Position numbers and translations under genes: made by a program. From the NCBI GenBank assembly GCA_000727475.1, contig KL647300.1, forward strand, positions 562,828-626,827: a stretch of DNA of 64,000 nt, read 5' to 3'. This DNA is from Sarcocystis neurona. Lineage: Eukaryota > Apicomplexa > Conoidasida > Eucoccidiorida > Sarcocystidae. Shown here in pieces: positions 12,370 through 23,049 of this stretch. Positions within the stretch are counted from its first letter, which is position 1, and the number at the start of each line of letters is the position of its first letter. The notes under the pieces are model-generated. The model searched no databases and was not told where the DNA came from. It saw nothing but the letters and a program-made list of their open reading frames with translations.

Positions 12370-14280
12370 AGAGTCCCACGTGCCACTCAGGCAGTCATAT
12401 ACATATCCTACAGCGGCACCCCACGTCACACACACACACATGCCTACACGTAGACATATACATTACATATATACCTATGAATATGTACATATTTAGGTGT
12501 AGCCGGTCGAGAAAGTACGCGTGATAGAGTGCCTGTGCCGGTGTTTAGTGAAGAGAGAAACCGGATGCAGACGTGATACACCCGGCCATGCTTGATGAAG
12601 TCGCACACACATGTACGGAGGCGCGGAACAGCAGGACACGACCTACAGCACATACACCAGTTGCAGAGGACTGCAATGCGTTGACTGGAGAAACGCTCAC
12701 TCTCCTCCTCCTCTCTCTTTCAGACTCTTTCTGGCGCTTCTTGCGGTGTCGTTTTTGTGGCTATCTCTGTCTCCCCCGCCCTGCCTCAGCCGTAGTGCAC
12801 CTACATACGAATATACGTGTGTACGTCTATACAAACACATATATATATATATATATATACAGCTGCATGTAAATATGTATACACCTCTATATACATTTGT
12901 ATATATAAATGTGTGTATATATATTTATATATATATATATACACACACAAATACATGGGTGTGCATCTATACAAAAACACATATATATATATATATATAC
13001 ACGGCTACATGTAAATACGTATACTCCTATATATACATTTATATATATGTATATACATATAGATACGTATGATTACATGCCTATGTATATATCTATCTAT
13101 CTATCTCTCTCTATATACATATATATATATACAAGTAGAACTGTTGTCCAGCGTAACCACATCCTGAGGCCCATATTGATTTTTTTTGGGAGGCACAGCA
13201 GCTCGAAGTTTTTTCCTTTGCATCCATCCGACCGAGGTCGACTCTCGTGTGTGACGGGTAGTCCCACCTCTTCCTCAGAAGAAACGAGGTGAATTTTTCA
13301 TTTTTCCGGCCGCTTGTTGCTTCTGGCCGACAGAGTGAATCCCAGCGGCGGCGCCAAAGGCTACTACGCAGGCGGCGTGCTGCCGCTGTTCGTAACGCGG
13401 GTGTCCTCTCTTTGTTCATAAATACGGATTTCTGCAGTGCCAGTGAAACCACTCTGTGCAAGCAATCGAGCCAACGACGCAAGAAAACAAGAAAAGAGAC
13501 AGAGAAAGACAGAGACAGAGAGAAAGAAGTCCGACGCAGAGCGACCCGCGCACGAAGTCGGCCCCGTCTCGTTCGTCCATTTTCACCGTTTTCAGCTCGC
13601 ATTACTCGAGCGCCTCAAGAAAGTCCGCATATAAATATTTTACGGAAGAGATAGACAAGTCATCAAGCGTAGTGTGGAACCCACGGCATTTACACGACAG
13701 AGACACGGCCGTGACGTGGTGTGCGTGGTGGCGTCCCTACGCGTGGGAAACATTCGTAGACAGCTCGCGGCGCAGACACTGGTGCATAAATATCCTGCTA
13801 CGTATCAGCAAATATGTGGCTTGCGTATATATACGTATATATATATATATACATGTTAAGACGTAGCGTAACCTGAAGTGCCTGCTTCACGTTCTTCTCT
13901 CTCTCTTTTCCTATCTCTTTCCCTTTCAAAGTCCCAGTCACAATAAAAAAACGAGAAATTGCCGCCACAGTTTCCGCAGAGTGTCTCCTGCTGCGCCGCA
14001 CCCACCACAACCAACACACACGCAGATATACACATACATATATACGCACACACACGAGTACATAGGAGTACACGAACATACAACATACCCCTATTCACAC
14101 CCACGCAGCCACATACGCATACATATATATATATATATATACCTATGTATATTCACACATATGCAGCCATATATATATATATATACGTATATTCACACAT
14201 ATGCAGCCGCACGTACAGAAATATATATATACATATATACATACACATATATATTCACACCGAGCCATCCATACATGTGC
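12370..14280. other. Microsatellite blocks around a GC-balanced island
   Basis: ATAT blocks at 12835-13135, 13826-13858 and 14120-14260. The island 13180-13825 is open on both strands. One plus-strand reading, VVCVVASLRVGNIRRQLAAQ to about 13824 (possible donor GTATAT), looks protein-like, but no family, start or partner exon was found. Confidence 0.4.
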
Positions 14281-15090
14281 GTTGCGGCTGCTACTGGTGC
14301 GCGAGTAGCAGCAGCATGTGATGGTAATATCCACTGCCGCTGCCGTCGAAGCAAATGCTTCGGCAGTACCCAGCTCTCATGCAGTTGATGCTCGTGCTGC
14401 TGCTGCTCCAGCAGCAGAAGCACATGTTTTCTTCAGCGCGCCGCCACTCCTCCGTGTCTCCTGCCGGTAGCGACCGGCCGTCGCTGCAACGGGAGTCTAC
14501 CCGGCTTCTGCTACTCTGCTGCCGGTCTCGCGCTGCCCGCCATGAGCCTGCTGCTGCCACTGCTGCGCGCCACGAGTCTGCTGCTCCTATTGCTGCGCAA
14601 CCTCAGCGTGCCGCCGCTATTGCTGCTCCGTCAGCCTGCTGCTGTTGGGCTGCTGCTCCGGTGTCGGTGCCGGTGGTGCTGCCGCTGCTTGCACTGCTGC
14701 TGCCGCTGACTTCTGAAGGGCATGCCCGTGTTTCTGAAATTTCACTGTCGGCCAGCTGGTGCCCGTTGTGGACGCACAACCGGCCTCCGTGTTGTCCTGT
14801 GCCAGTCGCGCACATAGCAGCAGCAGCAGCAGATCAGAGAGAAACAAGCAGATACAGACGCAGCAGCAGCAGCAGGAGAGAAAGGATGCCAGCTTGATGA
14901 GCAGCAGCGAAACAGGCAGCCAAGCATACGCCTGCAAGAGGGGCAGCAGCAGTAGAAAAGACGGCCGCGGAAGGAACTGTCACAGATCACAGGAGCAGCA
15001 GCAAGAAGGAAGCCGACACGGCAGCAAAGGGGAGTACGGCAGCCAAAGGACAGAAGAAGAAGGGGAGCAGAAAGAGGCAGAGAATGACAC
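14281..15090. repeat. CTG-rich then CAG-rich triplet DNA
   Basis: CTG triplets dominate the plus strand at 14290-14710 and CAG triplets at 14815-15060, an inversion of triplet polarity. ORFs are Ala/Ser/Gln or Cys/Leu homopolymers; no gene is called. Confidence 0.6.
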
Positions 15091-15239
15091 ATACATATGC
15101 ATGTATATGGAGATGAAGAAGAGGGGACGAGAAAGCGAAGGGAAGACAGAGGGAGAGTTTCATATAAATGAATGTGGAAGAAAAAGACTGACATACCTGT
15201 GGCTTCCTGTCAGCTTGCTCTCCTCCTCCTCCTCCTCAC

Positions 15240-15970
15240 CTTGTCAGGAAGCGTGCGTATTCATATATACATTTAGGTATATGTATAGAGAGAGGGGAAG
15301 AAGAAATATATAGACAGGGACAGAAAGAGAAAGAAAGACATATATGGAGACACAGAGAAATAGAGGAAAAAGATATATACATATAGAGAGAGAGGGGGGA
15401 AACGTGAATATACGTGTATATATATATATATACGTAGAGAGAGAGAAGAGAAACATGTGCATACGTATGTATATATATATATATATGTATATAGAGAGAG
15501 AGAAGAGAGAAACGTGTATATATGTACACATATGTGTATATATACATATATAGATATATAGAGAGAGAGGAGAAACGTGTATATACATATATATATGTAT
15601 ATATATAGAGAGAGAGAGAAAGAGATGCATATATATGCATACATATATATGGAGAGAAAGAGAGACGTATATATATATATATATATATATATATCTACAT
15701 ATATATATAGAGAGAGACGTATATATATAAAGAGAGAGAAAGAGAAGAGAAACGTGAATATACGTATATGTATATGTGTATATATATATATATATGTAGA
15801 GAGAGAGACAGAGAGGGAGAGGAAATTTATGCGTGTGCAGGTGTATATGTATATATAGAGAGAGACACAGAAAGAGGGAGCAGAGATATATGGGTAGACA
15901 GACTATATGAATAGACATTTATATGAGAAAGCACATACATATATATATATATGTATATGTATACACAGCG
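15240..15970. repeat. Alternating ATAT and GAGA microsatellite array
   Basis: Repeating pattern of ATATAT run, GAGAGAGA, then GAAACGTG(A/T)ATA, about every 60-70 bases, from 15390 to 15870. Confidence 0.85.
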
Positions 15971-16249
15971 AGCGCGGGAACACAGAGAGAAGAAAGAAAA
16001 GAAATATCAAGAGATGCTACGGGTGCATAAACGTTTACGGAAGTGTTGATGCTGTCCGTCCACATCTTAGTCGCTCTCATCTACGGCAGCAGCAGCACCT
16101 GCTTTTTGTGGAAGAATTGAGTCGACAAAAAAGAAGAACCTCTCTGCAGCAGGAGGGGCAGCAGCAGCAGCTGCTCGTCGTCGTAGGCATTTGTATATGT
16201 AAGCAGGAGAGAAATCGACGTCACGAGATAAACAAAGAAACAGAGCGCA

Positions 16250-16850
16250 AGCGAGAAGGAAGGACACTGCGGAAGCAGAGAAACTGAGAAAGGTCGTCCC
16301 CTGCTGTCTTTGAATTTGCCGAAGACGTCGTCGCATGCGTTTCCCTGTGCTCTTCCGAGGCCGGGGCAAAAGACGAAGAGGAGAGGAAGAGAGACGAGAA
16401 GAACAGCGGGCAGAGGCAGAGGGCCAAAGGAAGAACGAAAAAGAAGAAACTTTACCGCTTCGAAGAATTCTCCTCTTGCGGATTTGCATGTTATCGCGGC
16501 ATGTCGTAGACCAGGGCGACCACGCAGACACTTCGCAGTCCACCTGCAGAGGACGGGTACAGTCGAGAGAAAAGGGAGGGAAGAATTCGGCGGAAGATGG
16601 AGCGAAGGGCCAAAGAAAGGCGGGACCAACGAAGTGTGGAAGACGGAACGACAAGAAGAGCGACAAAACAGCGAAACGGCAGAGAAAGGCAAAGCAGATA
16701 AACCAATGAGAAAGGGACGAAAAGCAGAAGAAGAGAAAGGCGAGAAAAAGAAGAGAAAGCAAAGAACAAGAAGAGAGGAAGAGGGAGAAAAAGGAAAAGA
16801 AGAAGGAAGTGGGGGCCGGCGCCAACGAGAAAAGACCGAAGAACGGAAGA
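16250..16850. repeat. Long purine-rich tract (GAAAG/GAGAA type)
   Basis: The plus strand is overwhelmingly A and G, especially at 16370-16450 and 16560-16850. Reads as Lys/Glu/Arg-rich on plus and Ser/Phe/Leu-rich on minus. It could be either a low-complexity coding exon or a structural polypurine element; no non-repetitive core supports a gene. Confidence 0.7.
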
Positions 16851-16879
16851 GTAGCGACATGGCAAGTATAGACGCGGCG

Positions 16880-18380
16880 ACAGCGAAAGAACAGCACCAC
16901 TGCAGCAGGAGCAGCAGCGGCACATGCGGAGCCGTGCAGTCCGCTTCAAAGAACGAGCAGCGGCAGCAACGACATTTTTGGAAGAAATAGAAGAAGGAGG
17001 GGAAGAACGAGAGAATGACGCAGATGAAGCAGCAGAAGAGCAACAAGAAATGCGGTCGGTAATAGTCGGGGGGGGAAAGGAAGTGGTGGAGCAGCAGGAG
17101 CAGCACGAGTAGCAGCGACAGCGACAGACACACTTCACACCGTTGAGGCAGCCGCAGCAGCACGCGGCGACATGACGCAGCAGCAGCAGGAAGATGTCGT
17201 ACGTTCTTATCTTTCCATCTGGGCAAGAAACATCAACAATATACGCAGAGGACCGCACACCGCAGACTTCTCGCCAGCAGATGGGTAGACGCGCATACAG
17301 AAGAAGAGTCAGAGATGCAGCAGCGGTCGCATGGTTGGCATCCGTAGTGATATAAGAGCAGCGCTTCGTCAGCAGCAGGCGCCCAGGAGACGCTGAAACA
17401 GCAGCCGCAGCAACACACGCGGGAGAGCTGCAGCAGCAGCAGAAGCAGGAGCGGTGGCAGCAGCAGCAACGGGACCCGCAGCAGCAGCAGCAGAAGTCGC
17501 AATTGCACGCTGCACCGCAGCAGCACGAGAAGCAGCAACAGCTGCAAAAGGGAGCAGCAGACGCACGCCAGCGGACGGCAGCACTGCAGCTGCACAAGAG
17601 ACAGCAAAAAGAGCAGCAGGTGGCAGGACGCAGCAGCAGCAGCAAAAAAAACCAGAGTACCTGAGGATGTGTGGAGGGGGCTCGTCTACACAAGTAGAAG
17701 TCTGCCACAAGGCAGTTACGGGCGACGCGGCTCGATTCAACTGCCTGCAGCTGCTTCATCCTCACCGGCGGAATAAAACTAGCTGCGTCAAAAAGCAAAA
17801 GCAGCAGCAACAGCCACACAGACGCACCAACCACGCAGCCGCAAAACGTTCACCGACAGCAGCAGGAGGTGCAGTTATGGCAGCAGTAAGAGCAACAGCA
17901 GCAACAGCAGCGGCAACAGTAGAGCAGCGACAGCAGTAATAGCAACAGAAGCAACAGCAGCAGCAGAAGCAACAGCGGCAGCAACAGTAAGGCAACATCA
18001 GCAGCGACCGTAGAGCAACACCGACAGCAACAGCAGAAGCAACAGCAGCAGCAGCCAGGGATTGACGGCAGCAGCAGGCGAAGAAGATGGGGCAGCGAGA
18101 CGCGCAAAGGGCGCCGGTGCCGCAGCAGCAGGGGTCGTCTTAGACACGCAACAGCAGCAGTAAAGTGAGAAGGCTCCGCACAGGCGAATGGCAGACTTCG
18201 CGAAAGAGCAAAAGAGAGAGACAGCACGTCCTGCAGCAGCGGCACCAGCAGCACACCCCCCACCCACACATGCAAAAAGAGAGGACCGTCGGCTGCAGCA
18301 GCCTTGACAGCAGGAGCAGGAACACAATGCTGCTTCGAACAGCAGCGGGGAAAAAAGAAGGTCGGCTTGCAGGAGCAACA
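16880..18380. repeat. CAG-rich triplet DNA
   Basis: Plus-strand CAG/GCA triplets, densest at 17400-17660 and 17880-18060. Long ORFs on both strands are homopolymer shadows. Confidence 0.65.
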
Positions 18381-18589
18381 CTCTGACATTGGCCACGTCC
18401 TGCCACTGTCTCACTCATCCTGCAACGCGTCTGTGTCTCTTCATGTAACAATTTCTCAGAAACGAATACATGTCCACGTACACAAACTCGGTCTCCCTGT
18501 GTCTCTGCGTCTCTGTCCCTCTCTTTCTGTCTCTCTGTCTTGCCGTCTCTGTCAAAAATTTGTTGGATCACCCATCCCGGGGTCTCTGT

Positions 18590-19000
18590 GTCCAGGCCCC
18601 TACACATCCTCACACACATACATACATATAACTTTGAGCATAACATATATGTATGGATACAGACGTACATACGTATACACCTGTAAAACTTCTAAAAACA
18701 CAGAGATATACACATGTAGAGAACTTTACTACACATAACATACCTTTACACACATACATGTATGTGTACATCTACACATACCTAAATAGAACTTCCGTTG
18801 TAATGTGGATACACATACACACATACTCCTTTAAAAGTTAATACACATACATATATACATATATATACAGAAGTTTACATACACTACTCACATATGTACA
18901 TAGATGTGCCCTTGTGTAGACACGCTTGAGAAGAAGAAAAAGAAGCGGCCACCTGTAGAGGATTGACAGCAGAACGGAGGAATTCAGAGAGAGAGAGAGC
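18590..19000. other. AT/AC-rich spacer
   Basis: ACATAC/ATATAT runs to about 18900. A minus-strand polypyrimidine stretch ending CTACAG near 18956 resembles an acceptor, but what follows is short and unrecognised. Confidence 0.4.
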
Positions 19001-19008
19001 GGCGGCAG

Positions 19009-19326
19009 GTGCAGCAGCCACGCGGCAGCGGCCAGACGAACGCAACTTTGCGTGCATGCGCGCGCCTTGCCCGTCGGCGGATATCAAGGAATTTCTTCAT
19101 GCTGATAGTCAAACATTCGTATGTCCTCCACCCGGAAGATAAAAAAGCTCTTGTTGACGCATGCACCTGCTTTTTTCAAGAATGCGACGCGGAGTCATAC
19201 TGCGATCACGTGGATATCTTCACGGGGACGCCGGCTTTCGACACATATATACCTGCGTGTATACGCGTCTATTTGCGAGGGGATATACGCAAAGCGGCCA
19301 CGTACGCATTCTGCAGATCTGTATAG
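19009..19326 (+). CDS. Repeat-free open frame, possible exon
   Basis: 105 codons without homopolymers, including HPEDKKALVDACTCFFQECD and AESYCDHVDIFTG, ending TAG. The start is arbitrary. A minus-strand frame (KKFLDIRRRARRAHARK) overlaps and is equally repeat-free. No family recognised. Confidence 0.2.
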   Translation: MQQPRGSGQTNATLRACARLARRRISRNFFMLIVKHSYVLHPEDKKALVDACTCFFQECDAESYCDHVDIFTGTPAFDTYIPACIRVYLRGDIRKAATYAFCRSV

Positions 19327-19379
19327 GTCCCTGCTTATACGCATATGTATCTAAATATATATGGTACACATACAGACCT

Positions 19380-19740
19380 GGATGTTTAATATGCGTGTAT
19401 TCTGCAACGCCATAGAAGCAAGCTGGCCACACATACATACACATATGTAGATCAACAACTATATGCATATATACACACATATATTCCACACACACACACA
19501 CCTACATGTGTATGTGTCTGTTCTGCAAGGCGACATAAGCAAGCCGGCTATATATATACATATATATACGTATATGTGCACATTTAGATCAACAGACATA
19601 TGCACGTACATATAATGCTACACATGCAGAGTTGGATGTATATACGTATATTCTGCAAGGCGACGAGAATGCCGGCTATACATATATATATATATATTTA
19701 TGTCAATTGATATATGGACATATATATATGTTACATATGC
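19380..19740. repeat. Three-copy degenerate tandem repeat, unit about 122-129 bp
   Basis: Copies carry TTCTGCAA(C/G)GC...GCCGGC or GCTGGC cores near 19399, 19521 and 19650, followed by an ATAT run and a TAGATCAACA-like motif. A partial fourth core (TTCTGCAGATC) lies near 19309. Confidence 0.8.
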
Positions 19741-19925
19741 ACAAGAAAGGGAGAAAACGAGAGCAGCGCGAGGAGGAGAGATTGTCTGAGAAAAAGGGAC
19801 AGATAGGGACAATTTCGAGAAATACAGAGACAGAGAGAGGGGACGCAAAAGAGATCGAGATGTGCAGGTAAGATAGACACGTGCGTGTGAATATATGTAT
19901 ATATGAGAAGAGGAGAAGAACTGAC

Positions 19926-20890
19926 TTAGGGCGTAGTGAAAGTCGAAGACAGGGACTTTCGCCGAAGCTTGGGGGTTGCAGGAAATTTCTGTTTCATAGT
20001 CGATGTGGACCCCGTGGCCTTTGAAGCCCTTCTGAGGATCTTCTGAACAAAGAAGCGTGAGCCAGGCCGGAGCCTGGGCGCCTGCTGCCTTTGCTGCTTC
20101 TTTCTTGACATCCGCCAGCAACTCCGGCGGCAGCTGTTCCTCGAGATGCCGCTGCTGCTGTTCTTCCTCTGCGGCGACCTGCTGCTGCTCCGGTAACTGT
20201 CCCTCTCCCTGCTGCGGCTGCTGATCCCCAAGCGGCCGGTCTGCGTTGACTGCCCCAGCTGCTGCTGCTGCTTCCTCTAGCGCCTTAGCCTCGTTCTTCT
20301 CGCTGTCGTGGACAGCAGCAGCAGCCGCCCTCGCCGCTGCGGCCTGTTCTGCCGCAGGAGAAGGGGCAGAAGATGTGGGAGAGGAGGAAGAAGGAGAAGC
20401 GGACGCAGATGACGGAGGAGGAGAAGAAGAGGAACCCGCCGCGGAGTCGGCCTCGGACGGGAGCTCTTCGTGTCCCGCAGCTGCCAGTGCTGCTGTTTTT
20501 TGGCTTTCCTCCACGGCACTGGCAGTGCTGCTGGATGCAGCAACAGCAGCAGCGAGGGGACGGGAGGAAGGAGAGGACCCAAAGATTTTGCCATTTTCTG
20601 CAAAAAAGCTCGACTGCTGCTGCTCCTGCTGCTGCCCGGAGCTGCTGCCTGTCGCTGCTCCACCAGCAGTCTCGTCCGGTGCTGCAACGTTGCCGCCATA
20701 CGCGAGAGACGCAGCAGCGGCAGCAACAGCAGGAGCCTCCACCAACTCTGCTGCCGGAAGGCTCCCCGCTCTCTCTAAGGCGCGCATCACAGCCGCATGC
20801 CGTGCTGCCTTCGCTGCGTCGAGCATCTGCTGCTGTACTGCCTTCACATCCTCGACGTTGCAGAGAATAAAGCCTTCCGGGCAGTCGCAA
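19926..20890 (-). CDS. Exon 2 of the same Ala/Gln-rich protein of unknown function
   Basis: Acceptor TTTTGCTGCAG, possible donor GTCAGT at the low end; 321 codons plus split codons at both ends, phase-compatible with the exon ending at 21971. Non-repetitive ends look like real protein: CDCPEGFILCNVEDVKAVQQ at the start, and SEDPQKGFKGHGVHIDYETE then KVPVFDFHYAL at the finish. The middle is Ala/Ser/Gln/Glu-rich. The frame after the donor runs into ATAT microsatellite. No later exon was found; 18.9-19.2 kb was inspected without a convincing match. Function unknown. Confidence 0.5.
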
Positions 20891-21399
20891 CTGCAGCAAA
20901 AGCAGCAACGAGCCGCAGACAAGCGGCAGCACAGTCTCCACAGAAACCCACAGGTGCTACACTGTCCGCCGCCCTAAAAGAGACAACAGCAAGAAACCCT
21001 AGTCTGCGAAGCAGCAGACGCAGCCGCACGGTCGCGTAGTACACAGGCGCCAAGGATGGGGGAAGGCCGCAGCACGAGGAGCAGCAGAAGCAGCAACAAA
21101 AGCAGCAGCAGAAGCAGCAGCACAAGCAGCAACTGAAGCACGAGCGCAACAGGGGCACAGCAGTAGAAGAAGCCGCGCGGCAGTAGCAGAGGCAGAGGCA
21201 GACGCGGCGGAAGCGGCGACACCCCAAGAGGCCTCGAAGGAGCAGCAACAGGAGGGAAGAAGCAGAAACAGCAGCCGACCCGGCGGGTGCACGAGTGCAG
21301 CAGTAGTGGAAAGACTGTAGCGCCAGATCTTCGGGCAGAATCAGCAGCACTTCCTTCCCACAGCAGGAAAAACGCGCTTCCTCCCGTCGATATATATGC

Positions 21400-21690
21400 A
21401 TACTACGTGTATACAGTAGACCTTGTATACCTATATATATATATATATATATGGTGTGTATAATAGACGCTGTACATATATATATATATATATACACTAT
21501 GTATGTATAGTGGACGCTAGATATACATAACATATATATATATATATACGTATACACTATATGTATATGTAGTAGACGTTGTGTATATATATACTCACGT
21601 GTATATTTTGTTTGTATAGTATACGCTATATATATATACATACATACATATATTATATATATGTGTGTGTGTGTGGTAGACGCCACATAT
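21400..21690. repeat. Tandem array of TAGACGC plus AT-run units
   Basis: Six units of roughly 46-62 bases, each with a core like AGTAGACGCTG (cores near 21416, 21462, 21509, 21571, 21618 and 21676) separated by ATATAT runs. Lies in the putative intron between the exons at 21971 and 20890. Confidence 0.8.
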
Positions 21691-21970
21691 ATATATATAC
21701 ACACATATATACGTCTCCTTCTCTCTATATACATATATGTGTACATATATCCGTCTAAACTCATACATATATATATATACATATGTATGTAACTCGATTT
21801 CCACAAACATGTATGTATACGCAGAAGGGTGTGGAAGTTTGTGTCAGTGTATACATTCATGAGCGAAATGGTTACACATATCACGTACGGACAGAAGACA
21901 TGTGTGCGTGTACAGCCCTATATACGAGGTAATGCTTTGGTGTATATCAACGTGATAAATTTAAAATTAC

Positions 21971-23049
21971 TTGTCGATATCTCCCTCCTCGGCAGCGAAA
22001 ATGATACACCCGTCTCCGCCAACGGGAACAGGTCTCTCCTGCTGCAGCTGCTCGGTCTGCTGCGGCAAATCACCGCTTCGAAGCGTCCCCTCCGACTTCC
22101 CTGCGGTCACTCTTGCTGCTGCTGCTGCTTCTTTTTGTTCTTCTGCTGCCTCTTCCTTCTTGAGTTGCTCATGCTTCCTAACGTACGCTGCCACGGCTTC
22201 CTGTGCTGCTGCCGCTGCCGCTTTCTCGGGCGTGCGGGTCGCTGCGTTTGCTGGTGCTCCTGCTGCTTCTCCTTGAGATGCTGCTGCTGCTGCTGCTGCC
22301 CCTTGTTCACCCGCAGGCGCCGGTGCCGCTGGCTTATCTGTCGAAGACTCTGCTGCCGCTGCTTCTTTTTCTTCTGTCGGACCCACACTTCTGTGCTGAA
22401 TTCTGTTGCTGCTGCTTTGATCGCTGCTGCTGGTAGAAGGCGCTGCCGCTTCCGCTGCTGCTACCGAGTACGCATAGGAGAAGGCGGACAGCTGCCAACG
22501 CAGCTGCAGCAACGACAGAAAAAGAAGTGGCAGCAGCCGCTGGAGCCTTGCAGGAATGAAAGCTCTCGAACAGGACTTCCTTTGCAGTTGCTCGTGGTAG
22601 CTGCTCCTGTGAAGAAAGCGGCTGCTGCTGCTGCTGCTGTCGCCTTTACTCACAAAGTTACCAAGCGGTGTTGTTGCTGTGCTGCTGTTGCGAGGAGCTG
22701 TACTCGTGCAAGGAGTGCTGCTACAGCAACTACTCCCGCCTCTGCCGTCCACGAGGCGCCTGCTCTTCATTTTATTCGCACTCCTGCTGCTGTTATTGGG
22801 TCTGTCTCCCCCTGCTGCAGCCCCGAGACACTCCTTCGCGCTGCTGCTTCGCCTCTGAGGAATTTGCGGCGCGCAGACGGACATCCTGCGGTCGCTAACG
22901 CGAAAAATGCTGTTGCTGCCGCTGTCACTACTATTGCTGCTGGGACTGCGGTTATTGCTGTTCCTGCTGCAGTGGCGGGAACGGTCTTGGCAGCTCGTGC
23001 AGCATGACGCCGTGGTCGCTGCTGCGGCGGCGGTCATTTGGACACGCAC
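21971..23049 (-). CDS. Exon 1 of an Ala/Gln-rich protein of unknown function (start uncertain)
   Basis: The minus-strand frame is open for 360 codons up to GGDGCIIFAAEEGDID. The confident part is 22390-21971: it reads SVGPTEEKE, then an Ala/Gln/Glu-rich stretch with AVAAYVRKHEQLKKEEA, ending at donor AA/GTAATT. Upstream the same frame has a hydrophobic segment (LLPLLFLSLLQLRW) preceded by a possible start Met at 22770, so a membrane anchor is possible. A CAG acceptor at 22391 would alternatively make 22390 the exon border. The two bases left at the donor fit the phase of the exon at 20890. I do not recognise the family. Confidence 0.45.

Noticed and set aside
15236..15918. 224-residue minus-strand frame rich in Tyr, Ile, Ser and Leu
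   Set aside because: Direct translation of ATAT/GAGA microsatellite; no non-repetitive core.
16491..17834. 447-residue minus-strand frame rich in Cys, Leu and Ser
   Set aside because: Complement of CAG and purine-rich DNA; composition is that of a CTG/TCT repeat and nothing resembles a domain.
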